Under the pieces are notes generated by a model, which saw nothing but the letters and a program-made list of their open reading frames with translations, searched no databases and was not told the DNA's origin. The position numbers and the translations under genes are program-made. This document shows positions 1 through 7,888 of a DNA stretch of 20,656 nt, piece after piece (the first letter of the stretch is position 1; each line of letters begins with the position of its first letter). The DNA is from CAJPNN01 sp041844735 (GTDB taxonomy: Bacteria > Bacillota > Clostridia > Peptostreptococcales > Anaerovoracaceae). Location: assembly GCA_041844735.1 (NCBI GenBank), contig JBGZBP010000065.1, forward strand, positions 1 through 20,656, read 5' to 3'.

Positions 1-2
1 CT

Positions 3-335
3 GATGGGGAGTGCAAGGCAGGGGAATTCCTTGAAGAAAATAATTTTGAAATTTTAATGAGGAATTTCAGGTCACACTTCGGTGAAATAGATATAATTGC
101 GAAAAAATCGAACGTAATAGTGTTTGTTGAAGTTAAAAGCAGAGGTAAAAATCATATAGCTCTGCCTTGTGAAAGTGTTAATCACAGTAAAATTCTTAAA
201 ATAAGAAAAACGGCGAGTTTCTTCATAATGATGCATGGATACGGTAAGGAAAAATATAATTATAGGTTTGATGTCATAGAGTTGCTTAAAAAAGAGGGAC
301 ACTGGTATATAAGGCATATTGAGAATGCTTTTTAA
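3..335 (+). CDS. yraN: YraN-family endonuclease-like protein, 5' end outside window
   Basis: This is the 3' portion of a YraN (UPF0102) gene, a small protein with a predicted Holliday-junction-resolvase-like nuclease fold; its exact biochemical role is not settled. The frame is open from base 3 with no ATG, GTG or TTG before base 57, and the residues read before that ATG (DGECKAGEFLEENNFEIL) match the usual N-terminal G-E-x-x-A-x-x-[FY]-L pattern of the family. The ATG at 57 is therefore internal, and the true start lies a few codons upstream of the window. The core motifs GEIDIIA and VFVEVKSR, which hold the putative acidic and lysine active-site residues, are intact. About 110 codons are visible against a usual family length near 115-125. 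It is followed by comM and dprA, the common arrangement for yraN. Identification is firm; function is inferred from family knowledge. Confidence 0.9.
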   Translation, partial: DGECKAGEFLEENNFEILMRNFRSHFGEIDIIAKKSNVIVFVEVKSRGKNHIALPCESVNHSKILKIRKTASFFIMMHGYGKEKYNYRFDVIELLKKEGHWYIRHIENAF

Positions 336-378
336 AATATTTCGTAGATATAAAACCAATAACATAAAAAGGAGTAGA

Positions 379-1935
379 ATGTTTGAAAAAATAATTACAG
401 GAACACTATCCGGTATTGATGTGCATATGGTAAGCATAGAAGTTGACTTGGCAAGAGGGTTGCCTAATTTCAATATAGTAGGATTACCGGATCAGAGTAT
501 AAGAGAAGCCAAAGAGCGGGTAAGAGCGGCTATTTCCAACAGCAGCTTCGATTTTCCGTTGGGTAGAATCACAGTGAATTTGGGTGAGGGAGATTTAAAG
601 AAAGAGGGAAGTCATTTTGACTTACCTATAGCCTTAGGAATATTGGCGGCAAACGGAACAGTCAATTTAAACAAAATATCGGGTATGGGCATAATAGGAG
701 AACTTTCGCTGGACGGTACTGTAAACAGGTGCGTTTCATGTATGCCTATTGTTTACAGGATGTTTAAAGATGGAATAAAAAGTTTCATAGTGCCGGCAGA
801 AAATATAAGTGAATTGAAATATATAAAAAACATAGATTTGTATCCTGTGAAATCTCTCAATGAAGCCGTAGATTTTACATCCGGAACAAATAAAATTAAG
901 TGTGTGAGGGGCAGGGAGATTTTAAGTGAGAGTGCAAAGACCGGAACTTACGAAAATGACTTCATGAACATAATAGGGCAGGAAACGGCAAAGAGGGCAA
1001 GCCTTATTGCAGTCGCGGGGTTTCACCACATGTTGATGTCCGGGGTGCCGGGAAGCGGAAAAACGATGATAGGAAAAGCTATGGCGAGCATCATGCCGAA
1101 GTTGAGCTATGATGAAATGTTGGACAAGCTTATTATGGCAGGGCTTACAGGAAATTCACCTGTTAAATTTGAGATTAACGGAGAGGCACCGTATGATGAG
1201 CCGCATCATTCAATATCTGCGGTAGGGCTTATAGGAGGAGGAACAAAGCTCAGCATCGGGAGTTTGGCTAAATGTAATAACGGACTTATACTTTTGGATG
1301 AATTGCCCGAATTTAGGAGCAGTGTGATTCAACAGTTAAGAGAACCGATGCAGGAATATCAAGTGAAAATAGCAAGGAACGGTTATGATATCAAACTACC
1401 TTGCAAAACTCTCGTTGTGGCTACTATGAATCCGTGCCCATGCGGATACTTTGGTGATGATGAACATGAATGTACGTGCTCCATAGGAGACATCAACAGA
1501 TACCGTAAAAAAATATCGGGGCCTATGCTGGACAGATTTGATATATATTTACATATGCAAAGAGAGGACAGAAAGAAATTTCTTTCTGTTGCCCGCAATT
1601 TTTCATCAAAAATTAAAAATATAAACGATAATTTCAGCAGCCGTAAAATGTATGAAGCGGTATATGAGGCAAGAAAAGTACAGGGCGAAAGATTTAAAGA
1701 AGATGGTATCAGGTGTAATGGGGAGATGAAACAGGAACACATGAGAAAATATATAAAATTGAGTAAGAGTCAAATTGAAATACTTGGTGAATTTGCAGAA
1801 AGTCTAAGAATGTCAAACAGGGGACAGCACAAAATAATGAAGCTTTCAAGAACCATAGCCGATATAGAGGGATGTGTTGACATAAGAGACGAACATCTGA
1901 TGGAGGCTTGCTCATACCGCAGGAGAGATTGGTAG
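379..1935 (+). CDS. comM: ComM/YifB family Mg-chelatase-like AAA+ ATPase
   Basis: 518-residue ComM/YifB protein. In naturally transformable Gram-negative bacteria ComM is a hexameric helicase that promotes branch migration during integration of incoming DNA; the role in Firmicutes is less studied. The N-terminal ChlI-like domain (about residues 1-170) carries RGLPNFNIVGLPD and AKERVRAA. The AAA+ core has Walker A GVPGSGKT at 222-229 and Walker B LILLDE ending at D307/E308. A cysteine cluster NPCPCGYFGDDEHECTC at 351-367 is typical of the family and may bind zinc. The C-terminal Mg-chelatase domain is complete. The chosen start at 379 has AAAAAGGAG just upstream and begins MFEKIITG, as homologues do; an ATG at 319 in the same frame would overlap yraN and add 20 unrelated residues. 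It lies 43 nt after yraN and 13 nt before dprA, consistent with one operon. Confidence 0.95.
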   Translation: MFEKIITGTLSGIDVHMVSIEVDLARGLPNFNIVGLPDQSIREAKERVRAAISNSSFDFPLGRITVNLGEGDLKKEGSHFDLPIALGILAANGTVNLNKISGMGIIGELSLDGTVNRCVSCMPIVYRMFKDGIKSFIVPAENISELKYIKNIDLYPVKSLNEAVDFTSGTNKIKCVRGREILSESAKTGTYENDFMNIIGQETAKRASLIAVAGFHHMLMSGVPGSGKTMIGKAMASIMPKLSYDEMLDKLIMAGLTGNSPVKFEINGEAPYDEPHHSISAVGLIGGGTKLSIGSLAKCNNGLILLDELPEFRSSVIQQLREPMQEYQVKIARNGYDIKLPCKTLVVATMNPCPCGYFGDDEHECTCSIGDINRYRKKISGPMLDRFDIYLHMQREDRKKFLSVARNFSSKIKNINDNFSSRKMYEAVYEARKVQGERFKEDGIRCNGEMKQEHMRKYIKLSKSQIEILGEFAESLRMSNRGQHKIMKLSRTIADIEGCVDIRDEHLMEACSYRRRDW

Positions 1936-1948
1936 GTATTAAGGAGAT

Positions 1949-2818
1949 ATGAAAAGTTACAGCACGAAAATGATAAGCATGCAAGACAAGGAATACCCTG
2001 CATTGTTGAGGGAAATAAAATCGCCCCCGTCGAAAATATATTATAGAGGAAATAAAAATCTTTTAAATACTCGTATTGTAGGAATAATAGGAGCCAGAAA
2101 ATCGACGCCGTACGGGAGTGTCATAGCAAAACAACTGGCAGGGATATTGGCAGAAAACGGAATATCCGTGATATCGGGGCTAGCTTTCGGCATTGATAAA
2201 ATGGCACATGAGGGAGCGTTGGAAGCAGGGGGCAATACTATAGCGGTAATGGCGGGAGGTCTTGATAAGTGCTACCCCGCAGCACATGCAAGTATGTATA
2301 GAGAAATAGAAAACAAGGGGCTTGTTATATCCGAACATGAGGACGGTACAGCTTATTTGCCTCAATACTTCTCTATGAGAAACAGAATAATAAGCGGATT
2401 GGCGGAATGTGTTATTATAGTGGAAGCAAATCATTCGAGCGGATCTTTGATAACGGCAGGCTTTGCAGCAGACCAGGGCAGGGATGTATATGCTGTTCCG
2501 GGGAATATAAACAGCAAAATGAGTTTGGGGACCAACAAACTTATAAAGGATGGGGCAATACCATTGATAAATGTAGGACAAATATTAGTGGATATGGGAA
2601 TAGAGAAATTAAATTCAAGTAAAATAAAAAATAAAAAAACTCTAGGTATAGATGAGGGCAAAATATATGATATAATTGAAGCGAATAGTGAAATTTCAGT
2701 GAATGAGCTTTGTAGGATAAGCGGAAAATCCGCCGCTGTGGTAAATGGAATTATTACAGTTCTGGAAATGAAAGGTATGATAGAAAATGAATTTGGAAAA
2801 ATTTTTATTGCAAATTAG
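1949..2818 (+). CDS. dprA: DNA-processing protein DprA (short form)
   Basis: 289-residue DprA/Smf. DprA binds incoming single-stranded DNA during natural transformation and loads RecA onto it; it is also kept in many bacteria not known to be competent. The Rossmann-like core is complete: GARKSTPYG from residue 48, then ISGLAFGID, GGLDKCYP, MRNRIISGLA, SGSLITA, QGRDVYAVPG and GTNKLIKDGA. The last ~50 residues form a winged-helix (DprA_WH) domain. The N-terminal SAM-like domain present in many homologues is absent, and an in-frame TAA at 1940-1942 shows it cannot be encoded just upstream. AAGGAG at 1941-1946 is only 2 nt from the ATG, which is close, so an in-frame ATG at 1970 is possible, but 1949 is the best-supported start. 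It lies in the yraN-comM-dprA group. Confidence 0.94.
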   Translation: MKSYSTKMISMQDKEYPALLREIKSPPSKIYYRGNKNLLNTRIVGIIGARKSTPYGSVIAKQLAGILAENGISVISGLAFGIDKMAHEGALEAGGNTIAVMAGGLDKCYPAAHASMYREIENKGLVISEHEDGTAYLPQYFSMRNRIISGLAECVIIVEANHSSGSLITAGFAADQGRDVYAVPGNINSKMSLGTNKLIKDGAIPLINVGQILVDMGIEKLNSSKIKNKKTLGIDEGKIYDIIEANSEISVNELCRISGKSAAVVNGIITVLEMKGMIENEFGKIFIAN

Positions 2819-2836
2819 TTGAAATGCTCATATAAT
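2808..2836 (+). promoter_or_regulatory. Sigma-A promoter for topA-hslVU
   Basis: TTGCAA (2808-2813) and a perfect TATAAT (2831-2836) are separated by 17 nt, the optimal sigma-A spacing. The -35 box lies within the last codons of dprA and the -10 box just after its stop. Transcription would start near 2843, giving a leader of about 26 nt before the topA ATG at 2869. This suggests topA-hslV-hslU is driven independently of the comM-dprA transcript. Read from sequence only. Confidence 0.65.
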
Positions 2837-2868
2837 CACTTTGATACAAAAAAGTCAGGAGGCATAAT

Positions 2869-4944
2869 ATGAAAAATAATGGTAAGACTCTCGTGATAGT
2901 GGAGTCACCATCAAAAGCAAAGACGATAGGTAAGTTCTTGGGTAGCAAGTATAAGGTTATGGCGTCCGTAGGACATGTAAGAGATTTACCCAAAAGCAAA
3001 CTCGGCATAGATATTGAAAACGATTTTGAGCCTCAGTATATCTCCATAAGAGGAAAGGGAGATGTAATAAAAGCGATGAAAAAAGAAGCCAAACAGGCGG
3101 ACAAAGTCTATTTGGCAACTGACCCGGACCGTGAAGGTGAAGCTATATCATGGCATATAGCACATCTGCTTAATATGGACAGTAAGGAACAGTGTAGAAT
3201 AGTTTTTAATGAGATTACAAAGGATGCGATAAAGAAGGCTGTAAAGGAGCCGAGAGAAATATATCAGGAACTGGTGGATGCTCAACAGGCGAGACGTGTG
3301 CTTGACAGGATAGTAGGATATCAGATAAGCCCGCTTTTATGGAGGAAGATAAGAAGAGGGCTGAGTGCGGGGCGAGTGCAGTCTGCCGCTTTAAAGATAA
3401 TATGTGACAGAGAGAAAGAAATAAAAAATTTTGTACCGAAAGAATTTTGGAATGTAACAGCAGACTTGCATAAAGACAAAAAGGCGACAAAGGCGAATAC
3501 TTTTACGGCAAAATTGAGTGCATATAATGGAAAAAAATTTATTCCCGGAAATGAATCTGAAACAAAAAAAGTAGTGGATGATCTCAATTCGGGTACTTTT
3601 GTTATAAAAAAGGTTGAAGAAAAAAAGAGGACGAAGAAACCGTCTCCGCCTTTCACGACGAGCAGCATGCAACAGGAAGCATCGACCAAGTTGGGATTTT
3701 ATACTAAAAGAACAATGATGGTGGCACAGCAGCTTTATGAGGGTGTAGAAGTCAAAGGTAAGGGGAGCATAGGTTTGGTTACTTATATAAGAACCGACTC
3801 CGTAAGAATATCTCAGGAAGCAGACAGTGCATTGAAAGAATATATATTAGCCAATTATGGTAAGGAATATCAGGGAAATAACTTTTTTTCAAATAAAAAA
3901 AAGGAAGTTCAGGACGCTCATGAGGCCATACGACCTACTTATCCGGAACTGACACCTGATGATATAAAAGATTCATTGACAAAGGATCAGTACAATTTAT
4001 ATAAGTTGATTTGGTGCAGATTTGTCGCTTCAAGAATGGCGGCGTCGGTATTTGAGGGTGTTTCGGTGACTATTGAAAATGGCGACTACGAACTTAAGGC
4101 TTCTGGAAGCAAGCTGGTTTTCGACGGCTATACAAAGGTTTATAACAACTCTACAGACGACGAAAAAAATACTTTGCTGCCGGATTTGGAACAGGGCATG
4201 GAACTCAACTTAAAAAAGATTAATTATGAGCAAAACTTTACGCAGCCGCCGTCAAGATTTTCGGAGGCATCGCTCGTTAGAGATTTGGAAGAAAAAAGTA
4301 TAGGCAGACCAAGCACATATGCTCCTATAATAGCTACACTATTGGATAGGAAATATGTAACGAGAGAGAAGAAAATGCTGGCACCTACAGACCTCGGATT
4401 TATTGTCACCGACCTTATGGAAAACTACTTCAAGGGCATAGTTGATGTAGGATTTACTGCAGATATGGAGGGGAAACTTGACGACATAGAGGTAAAAGGA
4501 TTAAACTGGAGACAGGTAGTAAGAGAATTTTACGAACCTTTGGAGAAAGAGCTTGAGGTCGCAGATAAAGAAATAGAAAAAGTTGAACTGGAAAACGTGT
4601 TCACCGGTGAGAATTGTGAGCTTTGTGGCAAACCCATGGTAATAAAGATGGGCAGATTCGGAGAATTTGAGGCATGCAGCGGATACCCGGACTGCAAGAA
4701 CACGAAACCGATAGTGAAAAAAACAGGTGTAAAATGTCCTGCATGTGGTAATGATATAGTAGTAAAAAAGAGTAAAAAAGGAAGAATTTTTTACGGATGT
4801 AGCGGATATCCGGACTGCAAGCAGGTGTTTTGGAATAAGCCGGTAGATAAAAAGTGCCCTGAGTGCGGGAGCATTTTACTGGAGGCGACAGGGAAGAAAA
4901 ATAAACATAGTTGCTCTAATCCGGAATGCGGATACAAAGAATAA
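2869..4944 (+). CDS. topA: DNA topoisomerase I (type IA)
   Basis: 691-residue type IA topoisomerase, which relaxes negative supercoils by cutting one strand through a 5'-phosphotyrosine link. The Toprim domain at the N-terminus has E12 (VIVESPSKAKTIGKFLG) and the acidic motif DPDREGEAISWH from D85. The catalytic tyrosine is Y306 in GLVTYIRTDS, followed by R308. The conserved EAIRPT and RPSTYAPII segments are present. The C-terminus (from about C583) carries three four-cysteine zinc ribbons: CELCG...CSGYPDC, CPACG...CSGYPDC and CPECG...CSNPEC, the usual arrangement in Firmicutes. The start is set by AGGAGG (2857-2862), 6 nt before the ATG. hslV begins 14 nt after the stop, so the two are probably cotranscribed. 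Length and domain order are normal for the family. Confidence 0.97.
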   Translation: MKNNGKTLVIVESPSKAKTIGKFLGSKYKVMASVGHVRDLPKSKLGIDIENDFEPQYISIRGKGDVIKAMKKEAKQADKVYLATDPDREGEAISWHIAHLLNMDSKEQCRIVFNEITKDAIKKAVKEPREIYQELVDAQQARRVLDRIVGYQISPLLWRKIRRGLSAGRVQSAALKIICDREKEIKNFVPKEFWNVTADLHKDKKATKANTFTAKLSAYNGKKFIPGNESETKKVVDDLNSGTFVIKKVEEKKRTKKPSPPFTTSSMQQEASTKLGFYTKRTMMVAQQLYEGVEVKGKGSIGLVTYIRTDSVRISQEADSALKEYILANYGKEYQGNNFFSNKKKEVQDAHEAIRPTYPELTPDDIKDSLTKDQYNLYKLIWCRFVASRMAASVFEGVSVTIENGDYELKASGSKLVFDGYTKVYNNSTDDEKNTLLPDLEQGMELNLKKINYEQNFTQPPSRFSEASLVRDLEEKSIGRPSTYAPIIATLLDRKYVTREKKMLAPTDLGFIVTDLMENYFKGIVDVGFTADMEGKLDDIEVKGLNWRQVVREFYEPLEKELEVADKEIEKVELENVFTGENCELCGKPMVIKMGRFGEFEACSGYPDCKNTKPIVKKTGVKCPACGNDIVVKKSKKGRIFYGCSGYPDCKQVFWNKPVDKKCPECGSILLEATGKKNKHSCSNPECGYKE

Positions 4945-4958
4945 GGGGGATTGATACG

Positions 4959-5495
4959 ATGGAATTTCATGCAACTACCATAGTGGCAGTAAGAAGAGGA
5001 CCTGATGATATATGCATAGGCGGTGACGGACAGGTTACGATGGGACAGACTGCGATTATGAAAAATTCAGCTAAAAAAGTTAGAAAAATATATAAAGACA
5101 GTGTTGTTACAGGCTTCGCGGGGTCGGTATCAGATGCATTTACATTGACCGAGAAATTTGAAGCTAAGTTGGAAGAGCATGCGGGTAATCTTAAAAGAGC
5201 TGCTGTTGCATTGGCACAGAGTTGGAGAAGCGATAGGGGAATGAGAAATCTGGAAGCTCTTATGCTTGTTGCTGACAAGGAAGATCTTCTTGTAATATCG
5301 GGTAACGGTGAGGTGATAGTTCCGGATCAGGATTTTATTGCAATAGGATCAGGAGGCAATTATGCTTATTCGGCAGCAAACGCTCTGTTTAATCATACTG
5401 ACATGACTGCGGAAGAAATAGTTAGGGAGTCTCTTAAAATTGCGGCTTCCATCTGTGTATATACAAATGACAATATATCAGTTGAGAAACTTTAA
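4959..5495 (+). CDS. hslV: ATP-dependent protease HslUV, peptidase subunit HslV
   Basis: 178-residue HslV (ClpQ/CodW), the threonine-protease subunit of the HslUV complex, a cytosolic two-tiered dodecameric peptidase that degrades proteins unfolded by HslU. The protein begins MEFHATTIVAVRRG. Catalysis should use T6 after removal of MEFHA, by comparison with family members where the TT pair follows the leader; this processing is inferred. GGDGQVTMG, the KKVRK lysines, GFAGSVSDAFTL, LEALMLVAD, AIGSGGNYA and ICVYTND are all typical. AAGGGGGA at 4943-4950 supports ATG 4959; an ATG at 4926 in the same frame lies inside topA and adds 11 unrelated residues. The hslU ribosome site overlaps the TAA stop, indicating translational coupling to hslU. 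Confidence 0.96.
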   Translation: MEFHATTIVAVRRGPDDICIGGDGQVTMGQTAIMKNSAKKVRKIYKDSVVTGFAGSVSDAFTLTEKFEAKLEEHAGNLKRAAVALAQSWRSDRGMRNLEALMLVADKEDLLVISGNGEVIVPDQDFIAIGSGGNYAYSAANALFNHTDMTAEEIVRESLKIAASICVYTNDNISVEKL

Positions 5496-5500
5496 GGAGG
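5494..5500 (+). promoter_or_regulatory. Ribosome binding site deciding the hslU start
   Basis: AAGGAGG overlaps the hslV stop codon (TAA 5493-5495) and sits 10 nt before ATG 5511. An in-frame GTG at 5502 is only 1 nt from this site and is rejected as the start. The overlap with the hslV stop suggests terminating ribosomes feed hslU initiation, helping match subunit levels. Confidence 0.7.
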
Positions 5501-5510
5501 AGTGATAAAT

Positions 5511-6968
5511 ATGTCTAAGATAAAGTTTAATGAGATGACTCCGAAAGAGATAGTAGCCGAACTTGATAAATATATAATAGGACAGGATAAGGCGAAAAAG
5601 TCCGTGGCAATAGCATTGAGAAACAGGTACAGAAGAAGTAAACTGTCTGAAGAGATGAGGGACGAAGTGTCACCCAAAAACATATTGATGATGGGACCTA
5701 CAGGGGTGGGAAAGACGGAAATAGCACGCAGATTGGCAAAGCTTATGGAAGCTCCTTTTATCAAAGTTGAAGCTACAAAATTCACAGAGGTAGGCTATGT
5801 TGGAAGAGATGTGGATTCTATGGTAAGAGATTTGGTTGAAGCATCTATAAGACTTACGAAGCAAAAGAAACTTGAGGCACAGTACTCAATTGCAGAAAAA
5901 ATAGCGGAAGAAAAGATACTGGAGGCTATTATACCGGGAAGAAACAAGAAAAAAGATGATAATGCAGGAAAAAACAGCATGAATCCTTTTGAATTTATAA
6001 TGAACGGACAAATTCCTCCGCAGTTTTTGGGTGGACAGACCGGACAAAATGTGAGCGAAGAAAACGATGATGAAAAGGCGGAGCAGGAAGATGTGGTGTT
6101 GGCAAGAGAGCAAGTGAGACAGCAGCTTCATGAAGGTCTGCTTGAAGACCACTTTATTGAAATCGAAATAGTGGATACAAATAAGACAGGAACTATAGAG
6201 ATGGGCGGAGAACCGGTAAGCATAAGTCTCGGCAGCATATTCGGAGATACTGTTCCTGAAAAAACGAAAAAGAAAAAAGTTACAGTTAGAGAAGCAAAGA
6301 AAATCTTGAGAGAACAAGAGGCTCAAAAGTTAATCGATATGGATCAGGTGACTTCCGAAGCTCTCGAAAATGCTGAACAAAACGGGATAATATTTATAGA
6401 TGAAATAGACAAGATTGCATCAGGTTCAAGCTATAAGATGGGTGCGGACGTATCAAGAGAGGGTGTACAGAGGGACATTTTACCTATCGTTGAGGGAAGT
6501 GTTATAAATACCAAGTACGGCCCGGTCAAGACGGATCATGTTTTATTTATAGGAGCGGGAGCGTTCCACGTATCAAAACCTACGGATTTGATACCGGAGT
6601 TGCAGGGAAGATTTCCTATAAGGGTTGAACTTGAAAATCTTGATGAAGAGGCATTTCATATGATATTGACGGTTCCTGAGAATGCATTGCTCAAGCAGCA
6701 TAAACTCTTGCTTGAAACGGAAGGGACAAACATACATTTCACTGAGGATGCGGCGAGAGAGATTGCCAAGATGGCATATCTGCAAAATGAACAACAGGAA
6801 AATATCGGAGCAAGAAGACTTCATACAATAATGGAAAAATTGTTGGAAGATATAGCATTTGAGCTTCCTGACCCTGAAAAACGTGAAATTACCATAGACT
6901 GTGAATATGTAAAAGAAAAGTTTATAGATACTATAAAACAGCGTGATTTGGACAAGTTTATTTTATAA
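5511..6968 (+). CDS. hslU: ATP-dependent protease HslUV, ATPase subunit HslU
   Basis: 485-residue HslU (ClpY/CodX), the hexameric AAA+ unfoldase that feeds substrates to HslV. Visible features in order: IIGQDKAKKSVAIALRNRYRR near the N-terminus; Walker A GPTGVGKT at 62-69; the pore loop motif GYVG (in TEVGYVGRDV); an intermediate I-domain at roughly 110-245, rich in Gln, Asn, Lys and Glu; Walker B GIIFIDE with D297 and E298; the PELQGRFP sensor region; and the conserved C-terminal tail DLDKFIL, which in characterised HslU inserts into HslV. E. coli HslU is about 443 residues and the Bacillus protein about 467, so the extra length here lies in the I-domain. It follows hslV with overlapping signals and precedes codY by 100 nt. 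Confidence 0.97.
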   Translation: MSKIKFNEMTPKEIVAELDKYIIGQDKAKKSVAIALRNRYRRSKLSEEMRDEVSPKNILMMGPTGVGKTEIARRLAKLMEAPFIKVEATKFTEVGYVGRDVDSMVRDLVEASIRLTKQKKLEAQYSIAEKIAEEKILEAIIPGRNKKKDDNAGKNSMNPFEFIMNGQIPPQFLGGQTGQNVSEENDDEKAEQEDVVLAREQVRQQLHEGLLEDHFIEIEIVDTNKTGTIEMGGEPVSISLGSIFGDTVPEKTKKKKVTVREAKKILREQEAQKLIDMDQVTSEALENAEQNGIIFIDEIDKIASGSSYKMGADVSREGVQRDILPIVEGSVINTKYGPVKTDHVLFIGAGAFHVSKPTDLIPELQGRFPIRVELENLDEEAFHMILTVPENALLKQHKLLLETEGTNIHFTEDAAREIAKMAYLQNEQQENIGARRLHTIMEKLLEDIAFELPDPEKREITIDCEYVKEKFIDTIKQRDLDKFIL

Positions 6969-7001
6969 TGGGTTGAATTATTTGAAATATCTAAAAATAT
7001 A

Positions 7002-7029
7002 TTGATTTTTTAAAAAATTCCTGTATAAT
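7002..7029 (+). promoter_or_regulatory. Candidate sigma-A promoter of codY
   Basis: TTGATT (7002-7007) and a perfect TATAAT (7024-7029) are separated by 16 nt in the 100-nt gap between hslU and codY. Transcription would start near 7036, giving a leader of about 33 nt. The codY ribosome site GGGAGG lies at 7057-7062, 6 nt before the ATG. No terminator is seen after hslU, so read-through from hslVU is also possible. Confidence 0.6.
7005..7019. promoter_or_regulatory. CodY-box-like palindrome in codY promoter spacer
   Basis: ATTTTTTAAAAAAT (7005-7018) is a perfect 14-nt palindrome lying between the -35 and -10 boxes. Read as 7005-7019 it differs from the published CodY consensus AATTTTCNGAAAATT at three positions. 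A second, weaker match with four differences lies at 6976-6990. Position and symmetry suggest negative autoregulation of codY, but AT-rich spacers often match this consensus by chance. Confidence 0.35.
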
Positions 7030-7068
7030 ATACACAACGGATTTGCGTATAATTTTGGGAGGTAAAAG

Positions 7069-7842
7069 ATGGGAAAGGATATATTGACTAAGGTTAGAAA
7101 ATTAAACTGGATGCTTCAGGAAAGCGGTTCAGGTGTTTTCTCGTTCAATGATTTCTGCGGAATATTGAGTGACCTTATGGATGCAAATGTATATATAACA
7201 AATAAAAGAGGAAAAGTAATAGGAGTTCACTACAAGATTAAATCAGACAGTCCGACTATCACAGATCCGGAAACAGGAATCGAAAAATTCCCTAATGAGT
7301 ATAACGATGCACTTTTGAGGGTTGTGGAGACGGAGGCGAACCTCAGGGCTGAGGAAGCACTGGAGATTTTCAAATATGACTATGATACGTATGACAAACT
7401 GCACACTATTATTCCGATAATCAGTGGCGGGCATAGACTCGGAACCTTAATTCTTACAAGGTACAATCCGGAATTTACGGACGAGGACCTGGTACTCGGT
7501 GAGTATGGTGCTACTGTAGTAGGACTTGAGATCCAAAGAAGAAAATCCATCGAGGTTGAGGAAGATGCGAGAAAGAGGGCAATCGTTCAGATGGCTATAA
7601 GCACTTTGTCTTTTTCAGAGATAGAGGCAGTACAACAGATATTTACGGAGCTTAAGGGTACGGAAGGTTTGCTGGTTGCCAGCAAGATTGCCGATAGATC
7701 GGGCATTACAAGATCTGTTATAGTTAATGCTTTGAGAAAGCTTGAGAGTGCGGGAGTGATCGAATCAAGATCTCTGGGAATGAAAGGAACTCATATCCGT
7801 ATACTTAATGATAAGTTTATGGAGGAAATGGACAAGTTCTAA
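7069..7842 (+). CDS. codY: GTP-sensing / branched-chain amino acid-responsive repressor CodY
   Basis: 257-residue CodY, a cytoplasmic global regulator that, with branched-chain amino acids and GTP in studied species, represses genes needed when nutrients are scarce. The N-terminal GAF-type effector domain spans about residues 1-155 (TIIPIISGGHRLGTLILTR, LGEYGATVVGLEI). The C-terminal winged helix is almost unchanged from the family: LVASKIADRSGITRSVIV with A204, then ALRKLESAGVIESRSLGMKG, so the DNA target is probably the standard CodY box. Hand alignment to the Bacillus protein keeps the pocket phenylalanines (F74 and F101 for F71 and F98) but shows no arginine where R61 should be (around T63/I64) and a lysine (K102) where P99 should be. 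It follows hslVU, as in the Bacillus cod operon, and ends 17 nt before a terminator. Confidence 0.97.
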   Translation: MGKDILTKVRKLNWMLQESGSGVFSFNDFCGILSDLMDANVYITNKRGKVIGVHYKIKSDSPTITDPETGIEKFPNEYNDALLRVVETEANLRAEEALEIFKYDYDTYDKLHTIIPIISGGHRLGTLILTRYNPEFTDEDLVLGEYGATVVGLEIQRRKSIEVEEDARKRAIVQMAISTLSFSEIEAVQQIFTELKGTEGLLVASKIADRSGITRSVIVNALRKLESAGVIESRSLGMKGTHIRILNDKFMEEMDKF

Positions 7843-7859
7843 GTTACTTAACGAAATAT

Positions 7860-7888
7860 ATCGGTGGCGTGAGAATGCCACCGATTTT
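7860..7888 (+). terminator. Rho-independent terminator after codY
   Basis: A 9-bp stem ATCGGTGGC/GCCACCGAT (7860-7868 with 7877-7885) closes an 8-nt loop and runs into TTTT. A GTG in the loop (7869) opens a longer reading frame into the next gene, but this cannot be a credible start. The T-run is short, so some read-through into yigZ is likely, since no promoter is visible between the hairpin and yigZ. Confidence 0.75.

Noticed and set aside
72..473. Open reading frame on the minus strand opposite yraN and the start of comM
   Set aside because: It is antisense to two well-identified genes, has no plausible ribosome site, and its translation resembles no protein family.
3883..3902. T7 and A8 runs inside topA as possible slippage or phase-variation sites
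   Set aside because: A8 runs also occur in rpsO (8680-8687), the DHHW gene (13021-13028) and dnaG (20260-20267). They fit ordinary AT-rich lysine/asparagine coding rather than a special switch.
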